A stretch of DNA of 64,000 bases from Streptomyces atratus. Lineage in GTDB: Bacteria > Actinomycetota > Actinomycetes > Streptomycetales > Streptomycetaceae. The notes beneath the pieces were generated by a model, which did no database searches, had not been told where the DNA came from, and saw only the letters and a program-made list of their open reading frames with translations. Location of the stretch: contig NZ_FPJO01000010.1 of the NCBI RefSeq assembly GCF_900119365.1, positions 62,001 to 126,000 on the forward strand, given 5' to 3'. This document shows, piece after piece, positions 1 through 9,191 of this stretch; position 1 is the first letter of the stretch, and each line of letters begins with the position of its first letter. The position numbers were made by a program, and so were the translations under genes.

Positions 1-1549
1 GGTCCGCGAGACCTGGGACTACCTCACCGACGGCACGGAGCGCTTCGAGGTCACCCACAAGGACCGCGTCCGCACGGCGGTGGACGGCGACAGCTACCGC
101 ACCGAGGCGGACCCGGTGACCCTCGCCCCCGGCCGCTCGCACAGTTTCGACTGGACCGAGTCCTACACCTTCACCGCCACCGAGCGCGGGAAGGAGCAGG
201 CGAAGGTACGCGAGGTGCTGGCCCGCCCCGCATCCGTCGTGTCCGCGTCCGACGCGCGCTGGCGGGGCTATGTCGCCGGGGTGACCCGTGGCGTGCCCGC
301 CGACCGGCGGCGTACGGCCGTGAAATCCCTGGAGACCCTGGTCACCAACTGGCGGAGCGCGGCGGGGCGGATCAAGCACGACGGGATCACACCGTCGATC
401 TCCTACAAGTGGTTCGCCGGCGGCATCTGGGCCTGGGACACCTGGAAGCAGGCCGTGGGCACCGCACGCTTCGCGCCCGAACTGGCCGAGTCGCAGATCC
501 GCTCCATGTTCGACTGGCAGATCCGGCCCGACTCCACGACCCGCCCCCAGGACGCCGGGATGATCCCCGACGTCATCTTCTACAACGACCCCGCACGCGG
601 CGGCGGCAACTGGAACGAACGCAACTCCAAGCCCCCGCTGGCCGCCTGGGCGGTGTGGGAGGTGTACAAGAAGACCGGGGACAGGGCCTTCCTGCGCGAG
701 ATGTACCCGAAGCTCGCCGCGTACCAGGCGTGGTGGTACCGCAACCGGGACCACGACCACAACGGTCTCGCCGAGTACGGTGCCACCGTGGACCCGGCCA
801 ACGACTCCCCCGAGGAGCGGCGCCTCGCCGCCGCCTGGGAGAGCGGCATGGACAACGCGCCCCGCTTCGATGCCGCTCTCGGCACCGGCATCGTCGCCAA
901 CAGGGCCGCCTACGGAACGCTCCTCGGCTACTCCGTCGACCAGGAGTCCGTCGACCTGAACTCCTATCTCGCCGCCGACCAGGGCTACTTGGCGCGCATC
1001 GCGGGCGCGCTGGGCCGCGGCGCCGACGCCCGGCACTGGCAGCGGCGCTCCGACGCCACCGCCACCGCCGTCCGCACGACGATGTACGACGCCACCGACG
1101 GCTGGTTCCACGACACCGCGCTCGGCACCGGCGCACCGCTCACCTCCCGGGGCCGCGGCATCGAGGGCGCCGTTGCGCTGTGGACCGGCACGGCGTCCGC
1201 CGGACAGGCACGCTCCGTGCGCGACAGGCTGACGGACCCGGCGGAGTTCGCCACCACCGTGCCCTTCCCGACCGTGGCGAAAAGCTCCCCCTACTTCTCG
1301 CCGACCGCGTACTGGCGCGGCCCCGTCTGGTTCGACCAGGCCTACTTCGCCCTCGGCGGCCTGCGCCGCTACGGCTACGGCAAGGACGCGGACGCCCTGA
1401 CGGACCGCCTCCTCACCCACGCGTCGGGCCTCGCCGGCAACGGGCCGATCATGGAGAACTACGACCCGACCACCGGGGCGCCGCTCAACTCGCCCAACTT
1501 CAGCTGGTCCGCGGCGCTGCTGCTGCCGATGCTGACGGGAGACAGGTAG
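1..1549 (+). CDS. GH63-family (YgjK-like) alpha-glucosidase, 3' part
   Basis: The reading frame is open from position 2, so the start lies outside the window. The visible product is an (alpha/alpha)6-barrel glycosidase of the GH63/MGH1 type, like E. coli YgjK. The aromatic stretch WFAGGIWAWDTWKQ is near 412-453. The motif WESGMDNAPRF near 836-868 holds the Asp that aligns with the general acid. GPIMENYDPTTG near 1441-1476 holds the Glu that aligns with the base. The family removes glucose or mannose from oligosaccharides; the substrate here is unknown. Whether it is exported cannot be judged without the N-terminus. A hairpin starts on the last base of the stop codon, so this is the last gene of its transcript. 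It converges on the rhamnoside operon. Confidence 0.8.
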   Translation, partial: VRETWDYLTDGTERFEVTHKDRVRTAVDGDSYRTEADPVTLAPGRSHSFDWTESYTFTATERGKEQAKVREVLARPASVVSASDARWRGYVAGVTRGVPADRRRTAVKSLETLVTNWRSAAGRIKHDGITPSISYKWFAGGIWAWDTWKQAVGTARFAPELAESQIRSMFDWQIRPDSTTRPQDAGMIPDVIFYNDPARGGGNWNERNSKPPLAAWAVWEVYKKTGDRAFLREMYPKLAAYQAWWYRNRDHDHNGLAEYGATVDPANDSPEERRLAAAWESGMDNAPRFDAALGTGIVANRAAYGTLLGYSVDQESVDLNSYLAADQGYLARIAGALGRGADARHWQRRSDATATAVRTTMYDATDGWFHDTALGTGAPLTSRGRGIEGAVALWTGTASAGQARSVRDRLTDPAEFATTVPFPTVAKSSPYFSPTAYWRGPVWFDQAYFALGGLRRYGYGKDADALTDRLLTHASGLAGNGPIMENYDPTTGAPLNSPNFSWSAALLLPMLTGDR

Positions 1550-1571
1550 GGGACGGGCGGCAACCGTCCCC
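1549..1571 (+). terminator. Hairpin terminator after the GH63 gene
   Basis: An 8-bp perfect inverted repeat (GGGGACGG at 1549-1556, CCGTCCCC at 1564-1571) with a 7-nt loop begins at the stop codon. There is no U-tract, as is usual in Streptomyces. Confidence 0.65.
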
Positions 1572-1669
1572 GGATCGGGCGCGGGCAGGGCAGCTGTGCT
1601 CGCGCCCCGTCGATGCGGTGGGCCCTGGACCTCCCGGGTCCGGACCGGCAGGGCCGAACCGCGGCGCGT

Positions 1670-1840
1670 GGCCGCCGCCAGGACCAGGACGATCGCCTCG
1701 GGACCGTAGGCCACCGAGGCCATCGCGTCGAGCGAGAGCGCGGCGAGGCCGGTGAGGGAGGTGAGCTTGTGGCGGGCCCCGGGATCGGGGGGTTCCTCGG
1801 CGCTCGGCGCCGCGCCGGGGTCTGAGGTCGGAACGGACAT
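1670..1840 (-). pseudogene. N-terminal remnant of an APC-type amino-acid permease
   Basis: On the minus strand an ATG at 1840 opens a short peptide. After a Pro/Ala-rich leader it reads RHKLTSLTGLAALSLDAMAS followed by VAYGPEAIVLVLAAA. This is the conserved first membrane segment of Streptomyces APC/KUP-like permeases, which are usually 600 residues or longer. Homology stops abruptly near 1670, and the frame then runs through unrelated Arg/Pro-rich sequence toward the GH63 gene. Only about 55 codons remain, so this is a truncated gene left after deletion. Without it the 430 bases between the GH63 stop and the GH106 stop would look empty. The family call rests on the characteristic LTSLTGLAALS and SVAYGPEAI strings, recognised by eye. 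Confidence 0.6.
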
Positions 1841-1987
1841 GTGATGCGCGGTCCTTCGATCGGGTCCGCCCAGCGTGGGCCCGGTCCCGGCCGCCGGAGA
1901 CGGGCACTTGCGCGATCTTGGCGCGGAGCGCCGGACTCTTCGCGCATTCCTGACGCGCGGGGCCGGGGCACGACGGTCCCTGCCCCG

Positions 1988-4900
1988 TCACACCCGCCCG
2001 GTGCGCAGCCGTACCGGACCCAGCAGGCCGCTGACCCGCTGCCCGGGAAAGACGAAATGGGTCGGACTCGTCGCATCCAGGCGGGGTGCCAGCGTCCCGA
2101 ACACGGTGACCTCCACGGCATTGGCCCCCGGCACGACCAGCCCCGTCAGATCGAAGACGTACGGGGAACACACGCGCACCCCCGCTCCGGTGCCCCCGAC
2201 CCGTACCTCCGCCGTGCCCCGGACCCGCCCGAGGTCCAGCCACACCGGACCCGCTGCGGCATCGGCGGGCACGGTCACCACACGGCCGTACCGCACCCCG
2301 CCGCTGTACTCGGCCAGGCCCCGGCTCTCCCAGTCGCCGAGCCGGATCCGCCCGGGGCCGACCGTGCACCGCAGCGGACCCGCCAGCGCGGCACCACCCT
2401 CGTACCCGGGGCGTGTCCGGACCCGCAGCGCCGCGGTCCGCGGCCCGCCGCGACCGGCGGGCGGCAGCTCGACCGTCACGGTGCGCACCCCCCGGGCGTC
2501 GACGGCGGTCGCGGCGACGGGGCAGTCGGAGCCGTCCACATGGACCGTGACCTCACCGTGCACCGCGGCCGTCAACCGGTGTGTTCCGGGAGGGAGTTCG
2601 CACCACAGCCACTCCACACCGCCCCGGTGCCCCGGAACCGCGAATCGTACCGGCACCACCGTGCCGTCGTCGGCCTCAGGGTCCAGCCACGCGGCACCCG
2701 GCAGCGGATGGGGGCGGCGGCGCAGGAACAGGGCGGCGGGATCACCCACCGGCTCGCGACGCACCCGGACCGGCCCGCGCCCCCGCGCGTCCTCGGCCCA
2801 CCAGCGGGAGTCGCTGTGCAGCGTCGCGACATGCCCGCCGTGCCCGTCGTCGAGGACCGCGTCCACCAGCACCGCGCGCTCGCCGTCGCCGGACGTCTCG
2901 ACCGTGATGGCGTTGTCGCCGAGGCACAGGGCGGCCGCCACGTCGTACCGCCGCACACGTGGCACCGCGTGCTCGGCGTACGGGTCGAAACCGCCCTGTC
3001 TGCCGATGAGATGTCCGTTCACCCGCAGTGCGCAGGGCACCCGGGAAGCCACCTGGACGACGGCCCGGTCGGGGAGTGCCGGCAGGTTCAGCGTGGTGCC
3101 CATGGTTCCGGGCGCGTGGATCCACTCCGGTCGCCGGTAGCGCCCGGGATCACGCACGAGCGCGAAGTGCACACGCAGCTCGCAGTCTTGATCGGGTGTC
3201 AGTTCAAGTTCGAGCAGATGGACTCCGGCCGTTGCCCGCACCGGGCCCATCGCGAGGTGGCCCCCGTCGTCGAGAGCCACCGGCGCGCCGTCGATCCGTA
3301 CCCGCTTGGCCGCCGCGGCGCCGATCGCGAGATGACCGTCGAACGCCTCGTCCAGACCCAACGCCACCCGCAGCCGCACCACCTCTTCGGCGACCGCGCG
3401 GCCGATGTGCGCGAACTCCTCGGGCACATGCCCCTTCGGCCCCAGAACCGCGCGATGCACCGGATCCTTGTACACGCCCAGGGTCTCGGACCATTCGAGC
3501 ACCGAGGGGCCGCCGTCCCGGCCGGGCCCCTCGCGCAGGACGACCGCGCGCGGGCCGAACGTCGCGTGGACCGTGGCCCCTGCCGCGCGACCGGGGCCGG
3601 AGGGCGCGGCCCATCCGTCCCGGACGCCGTCCTCACCGGCCGCCTCCACCCGGTGCCGGAAGGTCCGGCACTCCGTGACGGCCGGACCCGTGGGCGGACC
3701 GGTCGCGGGGCGGGCGAAATCGCCCCAGGTGTTGTCGAGCGTCGGAACGAGCACCATGTCCCACTCCGCGTCCGGAGGGATCTCCACGACGGTGGCACCC
3801 GGTCCGGAACAGTGCGCCACGGGCGCGGACGGCTCCCGGTCGTGCGCCGGAAGGACCAGCACGGCCGCGGGTCCCGTATCGAAGGGGACCTCGACCTCGA
3901 CGGCCCGCGCGTCGCCCTCGGCGGGCAGCGCCGGCAGCGTCCGCGGAGCACCGCCGAACGGGTCCACCAGCACGGCCGGGCCCGAAACGTCCCGCACCCG
4001 CACCCGGGCCCGCCGCGCGTAGCGGCCGGGGTCGAAGTCGTAGCGGGCGTCGAGCCAGCCCAGCGCGGCGCCCCGCTCGTCGGGGGCGGCGACGGACGCA
4101 CGGGTCGCCCGAGGCGCGGCCGCGGTCAGGAACACCACCGTGGCGCCGTCCACCCGACGCGCGAGCGCGGGGACCGGGGCCCGGACGACCGGGTGCGTAC
4201 CGCCGAGAGCGGCGGCGAGCGGATCGGCCGGGTCGTCCGTCATGGGGATGTGCACGGCCCGGCCGTCCGCGAAGCACTCCCGCAGCCCGGCCGGGGTGTC
4301 CGTGCCGGGGCCGACGAGCTGCTCGGGGAGGTCGCCCAGCGCGATCAACCGTCCACCGGCGGAGGCGAATTCGACGAGCCGCTGCGCCGTCTCCCGTTCC
4401 AGGACGGTGCACGAGGGCAGCACGATCGTGGCGTACGCCTCGTCCGCGACCCGTAGCCGCACCCCGTCGTCGAGCCGGGAGATCCGGGCACGGGCCAGCG
4501 AGGCATCGTCGACGACATCGGCATCGAGGCCGAGGCGGTCCATGACGCCGGGCCGGGTGCGGAACCAGGCCATGTCCCCGACGAGTTCGAGGTACACCGA
4601 CTGGGCGCGCCTGGCCGCGTCGGTGACCCCGTCCAGGGCGGTGCCCGCCTGGGCGGTCGTGGTGGGCAGCAGGATCGCGATGTCGCACAGATGGTGACCG
4701 AGGCTCAGGATCGCGCACAGCCGGGTCACGGCGTCGGCGAAGACACGGTGGTGGCGCCAGTACGGCTGGCGCCAGTCGGTCGCGGGCGGCGCCCATTCCC
4801 ACCAGCCGCCCTTGGTCGTGTAGTAGACGGCATGCGGGTTGTAGAGCGTGGCGCCGGCCCGCAGCCACGGCAGCAGCCAGTCGAAGGTCTCCTCCAGGGT

Positions 4901-6049
4901 GCCGCCCCAGCCGGTGGAGTGGAAGGCCTCGACCCAGGTGCGGGGGCGGCCGTAGAGGTGGGCGAGCGAGGAGTGGACGCGGGCGTCCCCGTGGTGGTCG
5001 GAGCCGGGCGCCGAGAACCAGCGGTGTGTCCGCGCGTAGTCGGCGTACAGCTCCACGCCCGCCACCGGGTGCCCGGCGCGGGCGGGGTCCTGCTGGTCGC
5101 AGCCGATGAGCAGTCCATGACGCTCGTGCCAGGCGGCCAGCGGGCGGAAGAAAGCCTCCTCGGCCAGTTCGGCCCGGGTCAGGTGGTAGTCGCGGCGGAC
5201 CCGGTGGACGTCCGGATCCGCGCAGTCGTCGTACAGGGCGTCGAGCCGATCGCCGATGTCGTACCCGCGAAGGCGCCGGAAGGCGTCGGCGAAACCGGTG
5301 GACCAGGTGGGCAGGGAGGGCAGTTCGTCCTGGAACGAGCCGACGACGACGGACCCGAGCCGGTCGCCGAGCCGGCGCTCGAACTCCCCGTGCACCCGGT
5401 CCAGCAGCGCCGCACAGGCCTCGGCGCCCAGATAGTCGAAACCCAGCGCCACATGGTGGTGGAGCGTCAGGCGCCAGCGGCCGGGGCCCGGCGCCCGTAC
5501 GCCCCCGTCGGCAACCGCCACCGGGACCGTCGGACCGGTGCTCCGGCCGTCGGCGTCCAGCGGTTCGGCGCTGCCTGCGAGCGGCCGGCCGCCCGGCGGA
5601 CAGCGCAGCTCGCCGGCCCGGTCCGCCGCGCACTCCACCACGGCTCGTACCCGGTCGAGCCGGCGGCCCGCGTGGGCGGGCCGCTCGTCGACGAGGCGTG
5701 CCTGCAGATCGGCGCCGGAGAAGCCGAGCTGGTCGTAGAACCAGAGAGCGACCCCCAGTACCCGGGCGTCCTCGCACACCCCGTCGAGCAGCGCCCACCA
5801 CGCGTCGGACAGGAACGGCGGATCGTCGGCGTCGGCGCCGAACAGCGGCCCCGACGGCGCCAGGTTGAGGAGCACGAGATTGTGCACCCCGCCCTGCGCG
5901 AAGCGCTGCAGTTGTGCCCGCAGCCGCGCCCGGTCGAGCCGCTCCCCGCTCCACCACCAGATCGCGACGGGCGAGAAGGCGCGCGGCGGCCCGGCGAGTA
6001 CCGCCGAGATGCCCGGCGGGAGGAGAGGGCCGTCCTCCGGGTGTGTCAT
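1988..6049 (-). CDS. GH106-like alpha-L-rhamnosidase / large glycosyl hydrolase
   Basis: A 1353-residue protein with no signal peptide. It starts with the GH106 hallmark region: a WWW motif (AIWWWSGERLDRARLRAQLQ, about residues 29-48), then GVHNLVLLNLAPSGPLFG. These resemble the first strands of the GH106 (alpha/beta)8 barrel. Aromatic and acidic motifs follow (FHSTGWGGTLEETFDWLLPW and WWEWAPPATDW, residues 370-425). The C-terminal half is beta-rich, like the sandwich domains of this family. It is the last gene of the five-gene operon. The upstream permease gene ends at 6059, leaving a 9-base gap, so the two are probably cotranscribed. The cytoplasmic location fits cleavage of imported rhamnosides. 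The family is inferred from motif layout, and another GH2/GH106-related hydrolase is possible. Confidence 0.68.
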   Translation of the reverse strand: MTHPEDGPLLPPGISAVLAGPPRAFSPVAIWWWSGERLDRARLRAQLQRFAQGGVHNLVLLNLAPSGPLFGADADDPPFLSDAWWALLDGVCEDARVLGVALWFYDQLGFSGADLQARLVDERPAHAGRRLDRVRAVVECAADRAGELRCPPGGRPLAGSAEPLDADGRSTGPTVPVAVADGGVRAPGPGRWRLTLHHHVALGFDYLGAEACAALLDRVHGEFERRLGDRLGSVVVGSFQDELPSLPTWSTGFADAFRRLRGYDIGDRLDALYDDCADPDVHRVRRDYHLTRAELAEEAFFRPLAAWHERHGLLIGCDQQDPARAGHPVAGVELYADYARTHRWFSAPGSDHHGDARVHSSLAHLYGRPRTWVEAFHSTGWGGTLEETFDWLLPWLRAGATLYNPHAVYYTTKGGWWEWAPPATDWRQPYWRHHRVFADAVTRLCAILSLGHHLCDIAILLPTTTAQAGTALDGVTDAARRAQSVYLELVGDMAWFRTRPGVMDRLGLDADVVDDASLARARISRLDDGVRLRVADEAYATIVLPSCTVLERETAQRLVEFASAGGRLIALGDLPEQLVGPGTDTPAGLRECFADGRAVHIPMTDDPADPLAAALGGTHPVVRAPVPALARRVDGATVVFLTAAAPRATRASVAAPDERGAALGWLDARYDFDPGRYARRARVRVRDVSGPAVLVDPFGGAPRTLPALPAEGDARAVEVEVPFDTGPAAVLVLPAHDREPSAPVAHCSGPGATVVEIPPDAEWDMVLVPTLDNTWGDFARPATGPPTGPAVTECRTFRHRVEAAGEDGVRDGWAAPSGPGRAAGATVHATFGPRAVVLREGPGRDGGPSVLEWSETLGVYKDPVHRAVLGPKGHVPEEFAHIGRAVAEEVVRLRVALGLDEAFDGHLAIGAAAAKRVRIDGAPVALDDGGHLAMGPVRATAGVHLLELELTPDQDCELRVHFALVRDPGRYRRPEWIHAPGTMGTTLNLPALPDRAVVQVASRVPCALRVNGHLIGRQGGFDPYAEHAVPRVRRYDVAAALCLGDNAITVETSGDGERAVLVDAVLDDGHGGHVATLHSDSRWWAEDARGRGPVRVRREPVGDPAALFLRRRPHPLPGAAWLDPEADDGTVVPVRFAVPGHRGGVEWLWCELPPGTHRLTAAVHGEVTVHVDGSDCPVAATAVDARGVRTVTVELPPAGRGGPRTAALRVRTRPGYEGGAALAGPLRCTVGPGRIRLGDWESRGLAEYSGGVRYGRVVTVPADAAAGPVWLDLGRVRGTAEVRVGGTGAGVRVCSPYVFDLTGLVVPGANAVEVTVFGTLAPRLDATSPTHFVFPGQRVSGLLGPVRLRTGRV

Positions 6050-6058
6050 GGGAGCTCC

Positions 6059-6928
6059 TCAGCCCTTGAGGCCGCCCGCGAAACCCTTGATCACATAGCG
6101 CTGGAGGAGCACGAAGACGATCAGGATCGGCAGCGCGGCGAGGACCAGCCCGGCGAAGACGAGCCCGTAGTCCGAGACGTACTGGCCGACGAACGCGAAG
6201 ATGCCCACCGGCACGGTCTCCTTGTCGGAACCGCCCAGGTACAGCAGCGGAGTGAAGAAGTCGTTCCAGATGAACACCGCGTTCAGGATGATCACGGTGC
6301 CGGTGATGGGACGCAGCAGCGGGAACACGACCCGGGTGAACGCCTGCCGGTGGTTGCAGCCGTCGATCAGCGCGGCCTGCGCGTAGTCCGGCGGCAGCGC
6401 ACGGATGAACCCGGTGTACAGGAAGACGGTGAACGGCAGCTGGATGCCGGTGTAGAAGAGCACCATGCCCTGGTACGTGCCGAGCCAGCCGAGGTCGTCG
6501 ACGAGTTTGTAGAGCGGGATCATGCCGAGCTGGAACGGCAGCACGATGCCCAGCAGGAACAGGATGTACAGCCCGTAGCCGAGGCCGCGGGCGCACCGTG
6601 CGAGGTAGTAGGCCCCCGTGGATCCGAGGACGATCAGCAGCAGCAGACTGACCGCGGTGATGACCGTGCTGTTGACCAGGGCGGGCCCCAGCGACGCGGA
6701 GGACCAGGCGTCGCCGAAGTTGCCGAAGGTGGGCGGCGAGGGCAGCGAGAGGGGTGATTCGGAGATCTGCCGGGGGTCCTTCATCGCCAGGGTGATCAGG
6801 GCGTACACCGGGAACAGGAAGACCACCGCGACGGCGATCATGACCAGTTCGAGGACGTACTGCCCGTACCGAGGCCTGCGGCGCCCGCGCCCGGGTGCTG
6901 CCGTTCCGAGGGTCATTGAGGTGCTCAC
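6059..6928 (-). CDS. Carbohydrate ABC transporter permease (MalG type)
   Basis: A 289-residue inner-membrane permease with about six transmembrane segments. The EAA loop, which docks the ATPase, is near residues 190-210 (YAQAALIDGCNHRQAFTRVVFPLLRP). The MalG-type C-terminus ends LLQRYVIKGFAGGLKG. The GTG start at 6928 overlaps the stop of the upstream permease (GTGA, 6925-6928), so translation is coupled. No ATPase gene is in the operon. Streptomyces CUT1 importers commonly use the shared ATPase MsiK, which is the likely energy source here. The product pairs with the permease at 6925-7887 and the lipoprotein at 7884-9191 to import a sugar, probably a rhamnoside given the flanking hydrolases. 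Confidence 0.9.
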   Translation of the reverse strand: MSTSMTLGTAAPGRGRRRPRYGQYVLELVMIAVAVVFLFPVYALITLAMKDPRQISESPLSLPSPPTFGNFGDAWSSASLGPALVNSTVITAVSLLLLIVLGSTGAYYLARCARGLGYGLYILFLLGIVLPFQLGMIPLYKLVDDLGWLGTYQGMVLFYTGIQLPFTVFLYTGFIRALPPDYAQAALIDGCNHRQAFTRVVFPLLRPITGTVIILNAVFIWNDFFTPLLYLGGSDKETVPVGIFAFVGQYVSDYGLVFAGLVLAALPILIVFVLLQRYVIKGFAGGLKG

Positions 6929-7887
6929 GCGGTGACCTCCCTCGCACGCAGATAGCGGAGCTGGACCAGGGAGACCGCGGCGACGAACAGCGCGAGGACC
7001 AGGGCCACGGCGGTGCTGTAGCCGAACTTCCCGTAGACGAAGGCCTCCTTGTACAGGACGGTCGACAGCGTCTCGCTGGAGGTGCCGGGTCCGCCGTTGG
7101 TGGCGGCGTAGACCTGGTCGAAGAGTTTGAGTCCGCCGATGGTCGACAGCATCAGGTTGATCGTCAGCGCCGGGGCCAGCAGCGGCCAGGTGACATAGCG
7201 GAAGCGCTGCAAGGAACCCGCCCCGTCGATCCGGGCGGCCTCGTGGAGTTCGACGGGCACGCCCTGGAGCCCGGCCAGGAAGACGACCATCGAGTAGCCC
7301 GCGTACTGCCACACGACCATCGCCGCGACGGACCACAGGGCGAGCGAGGGATCGCCGAGCCAGTCCTGACGCAGTCCGCCGAGCCCGACCGCGCCGAGGA
7401 GACTGTTCAGGCCGGCGCCGTTCTCCGGGTTGTAGACGTACTTCCAGAGGATCGCGATCATGACCGGGCTGACCACGGCCGGTGCGAAGAAGATCAGCCG
7501 CAGTACCGCGCGGGACTTGATGTTGGTGTGGACACCGAGCGCGAGCAGCAGGCCGATGCCGTTCTGGACGACGACCACGGCAATGGTGAGGAGCAGGGTG
7601 TTGCCGACGGACTCCAGGGCCCGGCCGTCGTCGAGCAGGGTGCGGAAGTTCTCCGTACCGGTGAAGGAGAAGCCGCCGATCCCGGACCAGTCGGTGAAGG
7701 CGTACACCACCCCGGCAAGGCTCGGATAGAGCACGACGATGCCGTAGACGACGAGCGCCGGGACGACGAAGAGCCAGGGCGGGACGGTGTGGTCGCGGTG
7801 CCGGACCGGGCGGCCACGACCGGCCTTCGGACCGTCCCCGGCCGTGTCGGCCGCACCGGGGACCGTCTTCTCGGAGGTGCTCGTCAC
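6925..7887 (-). CDS. Carbohydrate ABC transporter permease (MalF type)
   Basis: A 320-residue permease. A charged cytoplasmic N-terminus of about 35 residues precedes the first membrane helix (WLFVVPALVVYGIVVLYPSL). The EAA motif is near residues 210-235 (LHEAARIDGAGSLQRFRYVTWPLL). A NGGPG motif follows at about residue 275, which is typical of the MalF-like subunit of CUT1 importers. The GTG start at 7887 overlaps the stop of the binding-protein gene (7884-7887), and its own stop overlaps the next permease start. Subunit order (binding protein, MalF type, MalG type) matches the usual arrangement. It forms the heterodimeric channel with the product of 6059-6928. Confidence 0.9.
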   Translation of the reverse strand: MTSTSEKTVPGAADTAGDGPKAGRGRPVRHRDHTVPPWLFVVPALVVYGIVVLYPSLAGVVYAFTDWSGIGGFSFTGTENFRTLLDDGRALESVGNTLLLTIAVVVVQNGIGLLLALGVHTNIKSRAVLRLIFFAPAVVSPVMIAILWKYVYNPENGAGLNSLLGAVGLGGLRQDWLGDPSLALWSVAAMVVWQYAGYSMVVFLAGLQGVPVELHEAARIDGAGSLQRFRYVTWPLLAPALTINLMLSTIGGLKLFDQVYAATNGGPGTSSETLSTVLYKEAFVYGKFGYSTAVALVLALFVAAVSLVQLRYLRAREVTA

Positions 7888-9191
7888 GACTTCTTCCCGT
7901 AGGCCTCGTCCATCTGCCTCAGGGCGCCGTCCACGTCCTTCTTGCCCGCGAGGAGGTTCTGCACGGCGGCGAAGTGGGCGGGCTGCACCTCGGCGTTGGG
8001 CCAGCTCTGATCCATGAAGGGGACGGCCCGGTTGTCGTCGATGAGGGGCAGGAAGCCGTCGAGGACCGGGTCGGTCTTCGTCGAGGCGCCGCGCTTGAAC
8101 GGGATCGCGGCCACGGACTGCGCCCAGCGGTCGACGTTCTCCTGCTTCCCGAGGAACTCGATGAACTCCTTCGCCGCGGCCGATTTCCTGGACCGCGCGG
8201 AGACCCCGAGCCCGACGACGATGCCCGCCGGGATCCACAGGTTCGCGGCGTCGTCACCGCCGGGGAAGGGGAACATGCCGAGGTCGTCCGGATTCCGGGC
8301 GGCCTGGCGGAAGTTGGCGAGCACGGCGGAGACCTGGACGGCCATCGCCGCCTTGCCGCTCGCGACCATCGAGGTCTGCTGCTCGTACGTCGTACCGTTG
8401 GGGTTTTCGTTGAAGAAGCCCCGGCGTTGCAGCTCCTGGTACTTGCCCATCGCGTCGGCCCACCCGGAGCCGCGGAAGTGCGCCTTGCCGGAGGCCATCT
8501 CGGCGTCGAAGCCGGGGTTCTTCGCATAGACGGCGTTGGGGACCAGCGCGTAGGTGATCAGCTGGGTGACCCAGGGCGTCTGCGTGCCGAGCGCGATCGG
8601 GATGATGCCCTTGGCCTTCAGCTTCGCGCAGACATCGAGGAGTTCGCTCCAGGTCTTCGGCGGTTCGACCCCGGCCTCGGCGAAGGCCTTCTTGTTGTGG
8701 ATGGCGCCGATGACACTGCTTCCCGCCGAGTACAGATACGTTTTTCCATCGCGCCGGTATGCGGGGTGGAAGTTGGCCGGGACTTCCTTGGTCCACGGCT
8801 GGGCGCTGAGGTCGGCGAGCAGCCCGGCCTTGGTCAGCTCGACCATGGACATGGCGCTGCCGCTGCCGGGATAGAGCACATGGACATCGGGGGCGTTGCC
8901 CCCGGCGAGCTGGGTGCGTACCACCGTCTGCACCTGGTCCGTGGGCGCGAAGGAGGTGGCGAACTCGTCGTCGGGCCGGGACTTGCGGTAGAGGGCGACG
9001 AGCTCCTCTATCGGTCTTTGCTGGTCGGCGACGCCGACGACGCGCAGCTTGCCGGAACCGCCGCCGGAATCCGAGCAGGCCGTCAGAGCGGGCGGAAGGG
9101 CGGCGAGCGCCGCGACCCCGCCGCCGATCCGCAGAAATCCCCGGCGGCCGACCGTGCTGCGGTCCGGCCGGATGCGAGAACCCGTCGTCAT
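7884..9191 (-). CDS. Sugar-binding lipoprotein of the ABC importer
   Basis: A 435-residue extracytoplasmic solute-binding protein (family 1, CUT1). The N-terminus holds a twin-arginine motif (GRRGFLRIGG), a hydrophobic stretch, and a lipobox LTAC at about residues 36-39, so it is probably a Tat-exported lipoprotein anchored outside the membrane. The mature part has the expected aromatic ligand-site residues (TPWVTQL, WIPAGIVVG). ATG at 9191 follows a good GAGGAGGA ribosome site. This ATG overlaps the stop of the GH78 gene (9188-9191). Position between a rhamnosidase and two permeases suggests that it captures rhamnose-containing oligosaccharides; this is inference from context. Confidence 0.92.
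   Translation of the reverse strand: MTTGSRIRPDRSTVGRRGFLRIGGGVAALAALPPALTACSDSGGGSGKLRVVGVADQQRPIEELVALYRKSRPDDEFATSFAPTDQVQTVVRTQLAGGNAPDVHVLYPGSGSAMSMVELTKAGLLADLSAQPWTKEVPANFHPAYRRDGKTYLYSAGSSVIGAIHNKKAFAEAGVEPPKTWSELLDVCAKLKAKGIIPIALGTQTPWVTQLITYALVPNAVYAKNPGFDAEMASGKAHFRGSGWADAMGKYQELQRRGFFNENPNGTTYEQQTSMVASGKAAMAVQVSAVLANFRQAARNPDDLGMFPFPGGDDAANLWIPAGIVVGLGVSARSRKSAAAKEFIEFLGKQENVDRWAQSVAAIPFKRGASTKTDPVLDGFLPLIDDNRAVPFMDQSWPNAEVQPAHFAAVQNLLAGKKDVDGALRQMDEAYGKKS

Noticed and set aside
409..1755. Long plus-strand ORF (448 aa) over the GH63 gene
   Set aside because: Arg/Pro-rich shadow of the true frame, typical of high-GC codon bias; no domain.
1841..4456. 871-aa plus-strand ORF opposite the GH106 gene
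   Set aside because: Composition is that of an antisense shadow (Arg, His, Gly, Pro rich), and the minus-strand frame has clear GH106 motifs.
3633..6947. 1104-aa minus-strand ORF across the permease and GH106 genes
   Set aside because: It crosses two real genes in the wrong frame and shows no recognisable domain.
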